Source: JANQNX01 sp965601665
GTDB lineage: Bacteria; Pseudomonadota; Gammaproteobacteria; Eutrophobiales; Eutrophobiaceae
Assembly: GCA_965601665.1 (NCBI GenBank)
Contig: OZ271833.1
Span: 1,550,001 to 1,614,000, forward strand
Length of the DNA stretch: 64,000 nucleotides
Direction: 5' to 3'
The notes beneath the pieces are model-generated. The model ran no database searches and had not been told where the DNA came from. It saw only the letters and a program-made list of their open reading frames with translations. Of the stretch, positions 7,474-17,200 are shown piece after piece. Each line of letters begins with the position of its first letter. Position 1 is the stretch's first letter. The position numbers were made by a program, and so were the translations under genes.

Positions 7474-8745
7474 TCAGATGTTATAACCTCTTTCATTGTG
7501 CAACACGATGTCCAGGCCTTCGGTTTCTTCATCTTCATCGACGCGCAGGCCAATTACTTTATCGAGGACCTTAAGAATAATGAAGCTAAAGATACCACAC
7601 CAGACTATGGTCGCGGCGACCCCGGCAGCCTGAACCCCGAATTGCGAACCAATTGAATAGGCCTTGTCTGTCGACAGACCGCCCATTGATTCCGCATAGA
7701 AAACCGCAGTGAGCAATGTGCCCAGTATTCCACCAACGCCGTGCACCGGAAATACGTCCAGCGAATCGTCGATTTTGAGTACGCGTTTAATGTACTGCGT
7801 ACATATGTAACAAACGACACCGGCCAGCAAGCCAATGAGCAGGCCACCCATCGGACCTACAAAACCCGATGCCGGTGTAATTGTGCCAAGTCCGGCCACC
7901 ATGCCGGTGACGATACCCAGTACGCTGGGCTTACCATATTTAAACCATTCACAGGCCATCCATGCCAGCGAGCCGGCAGCAGCAGAGATATGTGTCACAG
8001 CGATGGCCATACCCGCATTCTGGTCCGAGGTTAGCGCGCTGCCACCATTAAAGCCAAACCAGCCCACCCATAGCATGGATGCACCAGCAACAGTAATAGC
8101 CATGTTATGCGGCATCATTGGGGTTTCCGGGAATCCGCGTCGATTACCCAGCACCAGTGCTGCGACGATCGCTGCCACACCGGCGTTTATATGCACCACG
8201 GCACCGCCGGCAAAATCCATGAAACCAAGGTCTGACAACCAGCCGCCACCCCAGACCCAGTGACAAACCGGTGCATAGACGACCACCAGCCAGATTGCAC
8301 TAAACCAGAGCACAGCCGAAAATTTCATGCGTTCGGCAAAACCACCCACGATTAGTGCCGGGGTGATAATGGCGAACGTCATCTGGAACATGAAGAAAAC
8401 GACTTCGGGCAAACTGCCGCTCATTGAATCCAGTTGCATGTCGGACAAGAGAAAATTTCCCATGCCGATGATCTTGTTCATGTCACCGCCATCGCCAAAG
8501 CTCAGGCCGTATACGCCAAGCATCCATAGCACCGATACCATGCAGGCAATAGCAAAGCACTGCATCAGCACAGATAATACGTTTTTAGCGCGGACCAGAC
8601 CGGAATAAAACAGTGCCAGCCCGGGTAATGTCATAAACAGAACCAGCGCGGTTGAAGTCAGAATCCAGGCAGTATCAGATTTGTCCAGCTCGGAAGCGAA
8701 TGCAGATGCAGGTAATAGACATAACAACAACAGGAAACTTCTCAC
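7474..8745 (-). CDS. amt: ammonium transporter (Amt family), second copy
   Basis: The 423-residue membrane protein starts with a cleavable-looking signal peptide (about residues 1-17, ending ASAFA) followed by the 11-helix Amt fold. Typical segments include ALFYSGLVRAKN, FVPxx-type loops around WVWGGGWLSDLGFMDFAGG, AGVAAIVAALVLG and FPVHGVGGILGTLL. It conducts ammonium into the cell and is gated by PII. The start is a GTG with a strong ribosome-binding site (GGAGGGTAGGAACT) at 8745. It follows glnK (8811-9149) by 65 bp. It differs clearly from the amt at 9340, so this is an old paralogue rather than a recent copy. Confidence 0.95.
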   Translation of the reverse strand: MRSFLLLLCLLPASAFASELDKSDTAWILTSTALVLFMTLPGLALFYSGLVRAKNVLSVLMQCFAIACMVSVLWMLGVYGLSFGDGGDMNKIIGMGNFLLSDMQLDSMSGSLPEVVFFMFQMTFAIITPALIVGGFAERMKFSAVLWFSAIWLVVVYAPVCHWVWGGGWLSDLGFMDFAGGAVVHINAGVAAIVAALVLGNRRGFPETPMMPHNMAITVAGASMLWVGWFGFNGGSALTSDQNAGMAIAVTHISAAAGSLAWMACEWFKYGKPSVLGIVTGMVAGLGTITPASGFVGPMGGLLIGLLAGVVCYICTQYIKRVLKIDDSLDVFPVHGVGGILGTLLTAVFYAESMGGLSTDKAYSIGSQFGVQAAGVAATIVWCGIFSFIILKVLDKVIGLRVDEDEETEGLDIVLHNERGYNI

Positions 8746-8810
8746 AGTTCCTACCCTCCCCTTAATGTGTAATTCTTGTTTTATTTATTATGTAGTATCA
8801 GGCGAGATGC

Positions 8811-9149
8811 TTATAACGCGTCGTTGCCTGTTTCACCGGTACGAATCCTGACGACTTGATCAAGATTCACAACGAAAATCTTGCCATCGCCGATTTTGCC
8901 CGATGATGCCGTATTGCTAATCGATTCGATCACGCTTTCAACAAGTTCATCGCTCACGGCAATCTCGACTTTGACCTTTGGCAGGAAATCAACCTGGTAC
9001 TCTGCCCCACGGTAAAGCTCGGTGTGCCCTTTCTGGCGGCCGTAGCCCATCGCCTCGGTCACCGTCATCCCCTGTACACCAATATCTGATAGTCCCTGAC
9101 GCACGTCGTCTAGCTTAAATGGTTTGATAACAGCGCTTATTAGCTTCAT
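8811..9149 (-). CDS. glnK: nitrogen regulatory protein PII (GlnK type), second copy
   Basis: The 112-residue PII protein senses 2-oxoglutarate and ATP/ADP and blocks Amt channels when nitrogen is sufficient. The T-loop GHTELYRGAEYQVDFLPK carries Tyr51, the uridylylation site. The C-terminal signature GKIGDGKIFVVNLDQVVRIRTGE is intact. An AGGAGA ribosome-binding site precedes the ATG at 9149. It is paired with the downstream amt and is very similar to the other glnK at 10646. Confidence 0.97.
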   Translation of the reverse strand: MKLISAVIKPFKLDDVRQGLSDIGVQGMTVTEAMGYGRQKGHTELYRGAEYQVDFLPKVKVEIAVSDELVESVIESISNTASSGKIGDGKIFVVNLDQVVRIRTGETGNDAL

Positions 9150-9292
9150 ATTATCTCCTGTATATCATTAACCTGATTAGAAAAGATTGTTTATAGTTAT
9201 TGTGTTGTGTGCAGACCACGAGGTCTGCGAGCAGCTGACGGTCGTGTGCGCCAGTTTGACTCATTGTAAGAGACTTTGCAGACAGATGAAAT
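9150..9292 (-). promoter_or_regulatory. leader region of the second glnK-amt pair
   Basis: This non-coding stretch separates a terminator from glnK. It contains a perfect hairpin GCAGACC-ACGA-GGTCTGC (9211-9228). No clear sigma-54 (GG-N10-GC) or sigma-70 box was found, so the promoter is not assigned. Confidence 0.4.
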
Positions 9293-9320
9293 AAAAAAAC
9301 GGGCGCCGAAGCGCCCGTTT
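9293..9320 (-). terminator. Rho-independent terminator after first amt
   Basis: On the minus strand the stem ACGGGCGC with a TTCG tetraloop and GCGCCCGT is followed by seven T residues. It lies 20 bp after the stop of the 9340 amt gene, so the two glnK-amt pairs are separate transcription units. Confidence 0.9.
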
Positions 9321-9339
9321 AGTGGTTAAAAAAGCAGGA

Positions 9340-10584
9340 TTAGCTGATTTTGGTGAATTCCGGATAGGCTTCCAATCCGCATTCGCCAACATCGACACCT
9401 TCCATTTCTTCTTCCTCGCTGACACGCAGTCCCATAATGACCTTGACGATCATCCAGGTAATCAGTGATGCAACGAAGACGAAGACGAAGATGGTAACCA
9501 GTCCAAGTAACTGTGCGCCCAGCGTGGCGTCAGAGTTAGACAGGCAGACAGCCAACAGTCCCCACATACCGACGGTACCGTGAACCGATATAGCACCCAC
9601 CGGGTCATCGATCTTGATCTTGTCCATAAATACGATGGAGAAGACAACGATAACACCACCGATAGCACCTATGATGGTAGCCAGTAATGGCGTTGGGGTC
9701 AGTGGTTCAGCGGTAATGGCTACCAGACCAGCCAGAGCGCCGTTCAGGGCCATGGTCAGGTCGGCCTTGCCAAACCAGAGTCGCGAGGTTAACAGGGCAG
9801 CTACGACACCACCTGCGGCAGCCGTGTTGGTATTAACGAACACCAGGGAGACAGCGTTTGCCTCGGCGACGTTGGAAACCATCAACTCGGAACCACCGTT
9901 GAAACCGAACCAGCCCAACCACAGGATAAAGGTACCCAGCGTGGCCAGTGGCAGGTTTGCACCTGGAATCGCGTTGGTTTTACCGTCTGCCGTGTATTTA
10001 CCTTTACGTGCACCCAACAGGATGACGCCGGCAAGCGCAGCGGTTGCGCCGGTAAGGTGAACAACACCGGAACCCGCGAAATCAAGGAAGCCCTTGGCGT
10101 CGAGGAAACCACCGCCCCATTTCCAGTAACCCTGTAATGGGTAGATAAAACCGGTCATAACGACTGCAAACAACAGAAACGCCCAGAGTTTCATACGTTC
10201 AGCAACGGCACCAGACACGATAGACATGGCGGTTGCTACGAATACAACCTGGAAGAAGAAGTCAGACATGCCTGAGTAGTAGACATCACCACCACTGGCC
10301 AAGACATCTTCAGCAGTGTTATCACCACCTAGCAGAAAGGCGATTTCCGGAAAATAAGGACTGCCGCCTGCGGGATACATGATGTTGTAACCTACAATCA
10401 TGTACATGATGCTAGCGATCGAGTAGAGCGCTATGTTTTTCGTCAGGATTTCAGCAGTGTTTTTCGCACGAACCAGACCGGCTTCGAGCATGGCAAAACC
10501 TGCTGCCATCCACATTACTAATGCGCCGCATACCAGAAAATAAAAGGTATCGACTGCATATGCTAATTCAGTTAAAGCTTCCAC
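9340..10584 (-). CDS. amtB: ammonium transporter AmtB
   Basis: The 414-residue Amt-family channel has no long signal peptide; the N-terminus enters directly into helix 1 (YFLVCGALVMWMAAGFAMLE). Family motifs include GLVRAKNTAEI, YWKWGGGFLDAKGFLDFAGSGVVHL and ISVHGTVGMWGLL, with the conserved pore histidine region. The GTG start at 10584 has a GGAGGAA ribosome-binding site. It is 61 bp downstream of glnK and ends before a strong terminator. Expression is probably nitrogen-controlled through the sigma-54-like promoter upstream of the porin gene, if the three genes are co-transcribed. Confidence 0.96.
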   Translation of the reverse strand: MEALTELAYAVDTFYFLVCGALVMWMAAGFAMLEAGLVRAKNTAEILTKNIALYSIASIMYMIVGYNIMYPAGGSPYFPEIAFLLGGDNTAEDVLASGGDVYYSGMSDFFFQVVFVATAMSIVSGAVAERMKLWAFLLFAVVMTGFIYPLQGYWKWGGGFLDAKGFLDFAGSGVVHLTGATAALAGVILLGARKGKYTADGKTNAIPGANLPLATLGTFILWLGWFGFNGGSELMVSNVAEANAVSLVFVNTNTAAAGGVVAALLTSRLWFGKADLTMALNGALAGLVAITAEPLTPTPLLATIIGAIGGVIVVFSIVFMDKIKIDDPVGAISVHGTVGMWGLLAVCLSNSDATLGAQLLGLVTIFVFVFVASLITWMIVKVIMGLRVSEEEEMEGVDVGECGLEAYPEFTKIS

Positions 10585-10645
10585 TTTAAATTCCTCCGAA
10601 TAGTTTGAACTTGTGCAATATCAGGAAACTGTTCCACACCCATGC

Positions 10646-10984
10646 TTAAAGTGCGTCATCACCTGTTTCGCCGGTACGTATACGTACGACGTTATCAAGG
10701 CTCGCCACGAAAATTTTGCCATCGCCAATTTTGCCCGTGCTGGCGGCCTTGGTAATGGCGCCCATCACGTCATCCAGTTTGTCATCAGAAACAGCTACCT
10801 CGAGTTTTATCTTGGGTAGAAAATCGACGACATATTCTGCACCCCGGTACAGTTCTGTGTGTCCTTTCTGTCGGCCGAAGCCCTTGGTTTCCGTAACGGT
10901 CATGCCTTGCACACCGATCTCGGAAAGCGCTTCCCTTGCATCGTCCAGTTTGAAGGGTTTAATTATTGCGGTTACCAATTTCAT
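10646..10984 (-). CDS. glnK: nitrogen regulatory protein PII (GlnK)
   Basis: This 112-residue PII protein has the T-loop GHTELYRGAEYVVDFLPK with Tyr51 and the C-terminal GKIGDGKIFVASLDNVVRIRTGE. It reports nitrogen and energy status to AmtB and to other PII targets. A GGAGGAA ribosome-binding site precedes the ATG. It sits between the TorF-like porin and amtB, a layout seen in other proteobacteria. It may be co-transcribed with both. Confidence 0.97.
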   Translation of the reverse strand: MKLVTAIIKPFKLDDAREALSEIGVQGMTVTETKGFGRQKGHTELYRGAEYVVDFLPKIKLEVAVSDDKLDDVMGAITKAASTGKIGDGKIFVASLDNVVRIRTGETGDDAL

Positions 10985-11009
10985 TTTGGTTGTTCCTCCA
11001 CCTTTTTAT

Positions 11010-11033
11010 TTGGCCCGGATAAGCCCGGGCCAA
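11010..11033 (-). repeat. intercistronic inverted repeat (porin-glnK)
   Basis: A 9-bp perfect inverted repeat TTGGCCCGG/CCGGGCCAA with a 6-nt loop lies between the porin stop and glnK. No T-run follows on the minus strand, so it is more likely an RNA-processing or partial attenuation hairpin than a terminator. Confidence 0.6.
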
Positions 11034-11063
11034 TTCTAAAGTTAATTAACTGTGTGGCTAAGT

Positions 11064-11912
11064 TTAAAATGCTTTTGATACACCGAAGACGACGCCACCA
11101 CACTCTGAACCATCAGCAGAACCAGTCTGAACAATGGCACAGTCATCATCATCGGAAATAGCGGTATAAGAAATATCCCAATCAACACCCATGAATGAAC
11201 GGCTGATACCTACACCGTAGTACTGGTAGTTATCAATGTTGCCATTCGCTGCAAGTGTTGCTGCATTGAAATCAACATCAAGGTGCCCAAAGAAGAAATT
11301 CAGGCCGAATTCATAAGGAAGTGAGAGATCAAGACTAACCGGGATATGGTAGCTGGACTCGTCATAACCGAACCAGTTTGGAGAGTAATACAGGCCAACA
11401 CCAACCGATGGGCTGAACATAACTTCTTCAAAGGAATAACCGAGGTTACCGTAAACTTCATAGTAGTCGAAGTCATCGGTAAAACCGGCATCGGCATCCG
11501 AGTTTGGGTACATGTAGTTGGCTACACCAATGTCCCATGAGATTCCGGTATCGAAAATAGAGTCACCGGCGATACCACCATAAGGCGTGAATTCCAAAGA
11601 GATAGGATCCACCGTACCACGACCCCATTCTACGTTCGCAGCAAAGATACCGGCGTAAATCTGACCACCTAATATGTTCCATGGCAAGGTAATGTCAAAA
11701 CCACCCTGGATGGATGTGCCGTTGTCATTACTGGTACCGGTTCCGGTGGCCGCGCCACTGGTTTGAGAAGCGCCATAGAACTGGTAGTCGTTGGCAAGTC
11801 GGACGTTAGCAGCAATCTCTGTCTCTTCGATCCATGACATGACATCAGCATTCGCCATCGACGACGCCAGAATTAGTGTGCTGGTAGCACAAGTCATAAA
11901 AAGTTTTTTCAT
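11064..11912 (-). CDS. TorF-family putative outer-membrane porin
   Basis: The 282-residue protein has a clear signal peptide (MKKLF... to ...SMANA, about 22 residues), alternating beta strands rich in Tyr/Gly/Asp, and a C-terminal aromatic residue (SKAF), as in outer-membrane beta barrels. The NVRLANDYQFYGASQT region resembles the TorF/proteobacterial conserved family often found beside glnK-amt. It probably lets ammonium or small nitrogen compounds cross the outer membrane, but the solute is unproven. The ATG at 11912 follows ACGGGGAA. The 5' leader carries three 8-bp repeats and a sigma-54-like promoter. Confidence 0.8.
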   Translation of the reverse strand: MKKLFMTCATSTLILASSMANADVMSWIEETEIAANVRLANDYQFYGASQTSGAATGTGTSNDNGTSIQGGFDITLPWNILGGQIYAGIFAANVEWGRGTVDPISLEFTPYGGIAGDSIFDTGISWDIGVANYMYPNSDADAGFTDDFDYYEVYGNLGYSFEEVMFSPSVGVGLYYSPNWFGYDESSYHIPVSLDLSLPYEFGLNFFFGHLDVDFNAATLAANGNIDNYQYYGVGISRSFMGVDWDISYTAISDDDDCAIVQTGSADGSECGGVVFGVSKAF

Positions 11913-11929
11913 TGTATTCCCCGTTAAAA

Positions 11930-11953
11930 GTGAGTAAGTGAGTAAGTGAGTAA
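11930..11953 (-). repeat. 8-bp tandem repeat, three copies, in porin leader
   Basis: Three perfect head-to-tail copies of GTGAGTAA (plus-strand reading) lie 18-41 bp upstream of the porin start codon, between it and the sigma-54-like promoter. Copy-number change by slipped-strand mispairing would alter the leader length but not the frame. Confidence 0.9.
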
Positions 11954-11984
11954 AGTCTATCTACGTAAACTACGGCTGGTATTT

Positions 11985-12000
11985 AGCATGGTCTGTGCCA
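11985..12000 (-). promoter_or_regulatory. sigma-54-like promoter of the porin-glnK-amtB cluster
   Basis: On the minus strand the sequence is TGGCAC-AGACC-ATGCT. It has the invariant GG and GC exactly 10 bp apart, as needed for RpoN at -24/-12. The predicted start is near 11974, upstream of the tandem repeat. Placement before a porin, glnK and amtB fits NtrC-type nitrogen control. Confidence 0.6.
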
Positions 12001-12221
12001 CATGGTTTTTTGTTAAAAATTTCAATAGGTTAAAGTGTTTTTCCAGCATAAAAGCGGTATTTTTTGCTAAAATGAAAGCGTGTTCGCACCAGTCTTGTGC
12101 ACTAATTTGATCAATTGCTCTAAGACAGAGCAGTGGTGTGAGGAAACCGTGTAAAACTGCTGACAGTAAGATGAAAAACACCTATTCTTTGCAGAAATAC
12201 AACAGTAAAGATTAAAGAGTG

Positions 12222-12473
12222 ATGTTAAAACAACAAATTGAGTCCTTATTAAATGATGTCGCCAGCGTCTTACCGAACGATCTGAACCAGGCCAGGAATG
12301 AGATTGAAAGCAACCTGCGTGCCGCACTCACCGCGTCACTGGCAAAGCTGGATCTTGTTACGCGTGAGGAATTTGATATTCAGACCGCACTCTTACAACG
12401 GTCGCGTGAGCAACTCGATCTGCTACAGCAGAAACTGGAAGAACTGGAAAAGCAACTCGAACAGTCTGATTAG
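12222..12473 (+). CDS. ubiK: ubiquinone biosynthesis accessory factor UbiK
   Basis: The 83-residue protein (YqiC/BMFP family) has an N-terminal amphipathic helix and a long C-terminal coiled coil (REQLDLLQQKLEELEKQLE). The central VTREEFDIQTALL segment is characteristic. UbiK forms a complex with UbiJ that supports late aerobic ubiquinone synthesis at the membrane. ATG at 12222 is chosen over the adjoining GTG at 12219, as family members begin MLKxxIE. It lies next to the glnK region and would usually precede comM; here the guanidine island intervenes. Confidence 0.92.
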   Translation: MLKQQIESLLNDVASVLPNDLNQARNEIESNLRAALTASLAKLDLVTREEFDIQTALLQRSREQLDLLQQKLEELEKQLEQSD

Positions 12474-14236
12474 TTCGCCCTGGAAGCCATGTATCCACGC
12501 CAGCCACCATATGCGGTGATATCGGTTGCATCCCTGGTAGCGTAGCCTTCGCAAATAAAACCGTTCACTTCGCTACCATTTATCAGTTTAATCATGCCAA
12601 TGCCCAGTGGATGCGGGATGCCCTGCATGAAGCTACCAAAATACCGGGTTGGCATACGCCATACTTCAACTTCAATAGCACTACCTTTCTCTTTATCAAG
12701 TATCAAACCGGGCCTGTACGGTGGTCCACCTGCAAGTGCATACAAACGATAACAAGGCGCTGTTGCCGTTTGCTCAATGCATACTGCCTTCCTGTCTGTA
12801 AGCTGTGCGTTTAAAGGCATACCGGAAAGGTGTGCACCACAAACGGCAATATCAATGGTACCCGTTACATTAACAGGCGTTTTTGAAAAGCCGGTCGACT
12901 CATTACATAGCTTCGAAGCGACACGCAGTAGTTGCCTGTCAGTATTCGCAGCAGAAAAGAGCGTGACCCCAAACGGCATCGATTTGCTTGTAAATCCTGC
13001 CGGTATTGCAATGGCTGCGTAGTCGAGCAGGTTCATAAAGTTCGTGTAGTAACCGAGGTTGGAATTATAACTAATCGGCTCAGACTCTAGTTCATCTATC
13101 GTATAGTGTCTGCCCGCAGTTGGTATACAGATCATATCCACGCCGGCAAGCACGTTATCTGCGCTCTGCTTCAATTGTTGAAGCTTGTAGGCCGCCTGAA
13201 AACTGGATACCGCGTCTTTTAGTTTGGCTGGCTCAATAATTTGCAAGGTTATCGGATGTAGTTGATCAGGCCGCGTTTCAATGAACTGTTTGATTGCGGC
13301 GTAACGTTCCGCAATCCACGGCCCCTGATAGAGCATCTCGGCCGCATCGCAGAACGGGGTGAAATCGATTTCTTTAAGCTGCATACCTTGAGCAACCAGA
13401 TTCTCTTTGTACTGGTAGAAACATCGGCGGTACTCATCATCACCAAAAAACTGCAGCTGATCATCGGCAGGAATACCGACTGTCATTGATTCTCCAAAGA
13501 CCTTTTGCACATCCCTGTCAGCCCTCGCATAACAATCCTGGTTGTCATGACTATCCAGTAGATCATAAACAATTCCGGCATCTATACAGTTGTGACTAAA
13601 CACGCTGACACAGTCAAGTGTACGGCAGGCAGGAACGACGCCATGAGCACTCAATCTGCCACGGGTCGGCTTGATACCGACGAGATTATTAAATGCGGCA
13701 GGCACACGACCTGAGCCGGCAGTATCTGTGCCCAGAGCAAAACAGACTTGATTCAGTGCAACGGCAACCGCCGATCCGGAACTGGAACCACCGGAAATAT
13801 AGGTATCGTCAAAAGCACTTTTAACGATGCCATATGGCGAGCGTGTGCCTACAAGACCGGTAGCAAACTGGTCGAGATTAGTCTTGCCAACGGGTATCGC
13901 ACCGGCATCTACCAACAGCTGTACGACGGTGGCTGATGTGTCAGGGGTATAGGAAAATCCTGGGCATGCTGCCGTCGTAGGAATACCGGCCACGTCAATA
14001 TTGTCTTTTATTGCAAACGGGATCCCGTACAGCGGCTTGTCTGCGGGATCAGATTGCTCAAGTTGTGTTAAGTATGGCTCAAGTTCTTTATCAGAGAGCA
14101 CATGGATCCACACAGGGTTGGCGGCATGCTGTTCAATCTTCTTACGCACCTGTGCCACTATCTCGGCAGGCGTTACCTGCTTTGCCTGATAGGCCTGGGT
14201 TAACGCGGGAATAGTCATGTCCGGTTTACTGGTCAT
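12470..14236 (-). CDS. atzF: allophanate hydrolase (amidase-signature family)
   Basis: The 588-residue enzyme splits allophanate to two ammonia and two CO2. The N-terminal amidase domain carries the Ser-cisSer-Lys triad in IPFAIKDNID (Lys77), SGGSSSGSAVA (about 149-157) and GTDTAGSGRVPA (Ser175). The C-terminal AtzF domain begins near residue 465 (AVCGAHLSGMPLN) and contains GGPPYRPGL and ITAYGGWRGYM. This two-domain length separates it from general amidases. It overlaps the upstream carboxylase by 4 bp and is the last gene of the riboswitch-controlled operon. Its stop codon overlaps that of convergent ubiK by 4 bp. Confidence 0.93.
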   Translation of the reverse strand: MTSKPDMTIPALTQAYQAKQVTPAEIVAQVRKKIEQHAANPVWIHVLSDKELEPYLTQLEQSDPADKPLYGIPFAIKDNIDVAGIPTTAACPGFSYTPDTSATVVQLLVDAGAIPVGKTNLDQFATGLVGTRSPYGIVKSAFDDTYISGGSSSGSAVAVALNQVCFALGTDTAGSGRVPAAFNNLVGIKPTRGRLSAHGVVPACRTLDCVSVFSHNCIDAGIVYDLLDSHDNQDCYARADRDVQKVFGESMTVGIPADDQLQFFGDDEYRRCFYQYKENLVAQGMQLKEIDFTPFCDAAEMLYQGPWIAERYAAIKQFIETRPDQLHPITLQIIEPAKLKDAVSSFQAAYKLQQLKQSADNVLAGVDMICIPTAGRHYTIDELESEPISYNSNLGYYTNFMNLLDYAAIAIPAGFTSKSMPFGVTLFSAANTDRQLLRVASKLCNESTGFSKTPVNVTGTIDIAVCGAHLSGMPLNAQLTDRKAVCIEQTATAPCYRLYALAGGPPYRPGLILDKEKGSAIEVEVWRMPTRYFGSFMQGIPHPLGIGMIKLINGSEVNGFICEGYATRDATDITAYGGWRGYMASRAN

Positions 14237-17200
14237 GACTTTTTCTCCAACACCAGCAGGTTTTGGCCCTTGTTAACCATGCCATTGCTACACACAAACA
14301 GTTTACTTATTTTGCCGTCTGCAGGTGCCTTTATCTGTATTTCCATTTTCATGGATTCCAGTATGAGTAATAACTGGCCCTGCTCGACGTGTTCTTCAGG
14401 TTCAGCCTGGAGCTGCCAGACACTGCCGGTTACCGGTGATTTGACCACGGTTTCATTTGCCGCAGGAATATACGTATGCGCCTCGTCGTCAGCGGCCGCT
14501 ATTTCTTCATAGGTCTGCGACCTGTCTTCAGACTGCCACTGTTCCCGCTCTCTATTAAATGCCTGTTGCTGCCTATGCTTAAATTCCGCTATTTCTTCGC
14601 TGTTGTTTTCGAGGAATGCCTGGTAATCACGTAGTCGAAAAGTATCGTGTTCAATTTTCAGGGAAAATTTACCCGCCGGAAAATCCTGTCGCATACTGGT
14701 AAGTTCGTCATGAGAAACCGGGTAAAAACGCAACTGATCGAAAAAGTCCAGTAACCAGGGTTTACCCTGTCTAAAATCATTGGTGACATTGAAACGGTTC
14801 CACATCTGTACCGTCCTGCCAACAAACTGGTAACCGCCCGGTCCTTCCATGCCATACACGCACAGATAGGCGCCACCAATACCGACCGCATTTTCCGGGG
14901 TCCACGTGCGGGCGGGATTATACTTTGTCGTCACCAGCCTGTGCCTTGGATCAACGGGTGTGGCAACGGGCGCGCCAAGATAAACATCACCCAGCCCCAT
15001 GACAAGGTAACTCGCATCAAAAAAAATCTGCTTCACTTCATCAATCGAATCAAGTCCATTGATGCGGCGTATGAATTCAATATTGCTCGGACACCAGGGT
15101 GCATCGCTGCGTACTGATTGCATGTACTTATCTATAGCCAGACGCGTGGCGGCATCGTCCCAGGACAACGGCAGATGCACGATACGGGTTGGCACCTCTA
15201 TTTCATCGATAGCAGGCAACTCTTTTTCTGCCGTCTCGAGTATTTCCAGTAATCTGGATTGCGGCAAACGCTGGTTGTCATAATGGACCTGGAGAGATCG
15301 GATCCCCGGCGTCAGATCAATAATCTCTTTTGGACCGTGTTCGTGTAACCATTGCATCAATACATGCACACGAAAACGCAGGTTTAGATCAAGAATGTTT
15401 GGGCCGTACTCAATAAGGACATAGTCTTCGCCTGCCGGCCTGTAACAAACATCGACATCCTGCTGGTTACCACTTGTCAATACAGGTGTATCAGGCAATT
15501 GAAAGTTCGTGTCCGCTACGACGACAGGTTCAAGATCAACGAGCATCTGCTCCTGTTGTTGCTCAAGTGTTGCCGCCGTGTCGTATGCAACCGGTATGAA
15601 ACGAATTTTGTCGCCCGGTTTGAGTTGCCCAATCTTCCATAAGTCGGCCTTGATGATCGTGGCAGGACAAACAAAACCGCCAAGGCTGGGACCGTCGGGT
15701 CCAAGAATGATGGGCATATCACCGGTAAAATCGATGCTACCAATGGCATAGGCATTATCATGAATGTTGGAAGGATGCAGTCCAGCCTCGCCGCCGTCAT
15801 CCCGGGCCCATTCAGGTTTTGGCCCGACCAGTCTTACGCCGGTGCGACTGGAGTTGTAATGCACTTCCCAGTCGCTGGAAAAAAACATGTCGATGTCGTT
15901 ATTGGTAAAAAAGTCAGGCGCACCATGCGGACCATACAGACAGCGTATCTGCCACTCGTTAGCAAGCACCGGTAACACGCTTGCATCAATGGAATCGATA
16001 CTGGCAGTGTTTTGTTCTACGCTGGAAATATGTAACACGTCACCGGCATGCAACTCGCGGCCACCGTGTCCACCAAAACGACCGAGCGTAAACGTTGCCT
16101 GGCTGCCAAGATAACCGGGCACATCGATACCCCCCTTGATACACAGGTAGCTACGCATGCCCGCGCCCTCGACGGCACCGAGTTTTAATACAGCGCCGGC
16201 GCGTATGCTGTGCGGCCGAAAAAAATCGATGGGTTTATCATCAATACTGGCTGGCATTAATGCGCCCGTTAATACGAACAGACTGTCACAGTTAAAACGT
16301 AAAGTAGGTCCGGTTGCAGTCAACTCGATCCCGGCAGCATTGTGCGGGTTCTCCAGCAACCGGTTGCCAAGCCGGGATGACAGGCTATCCATGGGTCCCG
16401 ATGGCGGCACACCGACATGCCAATAACCCAACCTGCCGGGATAATCCTGAATCGTTGATAACGTTCCGGAGTCCATGACAGTAATGGTGTCTGCATGGTA
16501 ATCAAAACTGTCCAGGAAACGGGTGTAGTGGCTGGCATTGGTAAATTCATCCGAACGAATGACCTGCTTAAGGTAAGCGAGGTTCGTTTCAATTCCACTG
16601 CAACGTGTGTTGCCCAGCGCTGTATACAGCGCATCAATGGCCTGCTGCCTGGTCTCTCCGTTAACAATAATCTTTCCCAGCATTGGATCGTAAAATGCGG
16701 GGACCTCGGTGCCGGTTTGTAGCCAGGTATCAAAACGTACCGAGTCGGCTTTAATAAATTCAGTGACCAGCCCGGTACTGGGATGAAATTGTTGTCCCGG
16801 GTCCTCGGCGTATAGCCGGACCTGGATGGAAAAACCGGTAGGCTTGATAGATTCCTGGGCTGGCAGGGCAAGATCGTCGCCTGCCAGTCTGACCATCCAC
16901 TCTACCAGGTCGACACCGGTCACTTCTTCGGTAACGCCGTGTTCAACCTGCAGGCGTGTATTCACTTCGAGGAAATAGAATTCGTTACTGGCAGGGTCGT
17001 AGATATATTCAACGGTACCCGCGGAGCGATAGGCTACATCTGCACCCAGGCGAGTGGCCGCGTCCAGCATCGATTGCCTGACTTCCACTGGCAGTAGTGG
17101 CGCCGGTGTTTCTTCAACGACCTTCTGGTTACGCCGCTGCATGGAACAATCGCGCTCACCCAGTGCGACGACATCACCCTTACCGTTACCGAATATCTGG

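Noticed and set aside
11010..11033. Inverted repeat after the porin gene considered as terminator
   Set aside because: No T-run on the minus strand, and glnK follows closely; treated as an intercistronic hairpin.
11930..11953. Tandem repeat considered as a CRISPR start
   Set aside because: 8-bp units without spacers and no cas genes; a simple short tandem repeat.
16320..16871. 183-aa frame on the same strand within the guanidine carboxylase gene
   Set aside because: It lies fully inside the carboxylase gene in another frame, with Arg/Pro/Ser-rich shadow composition and no domain.
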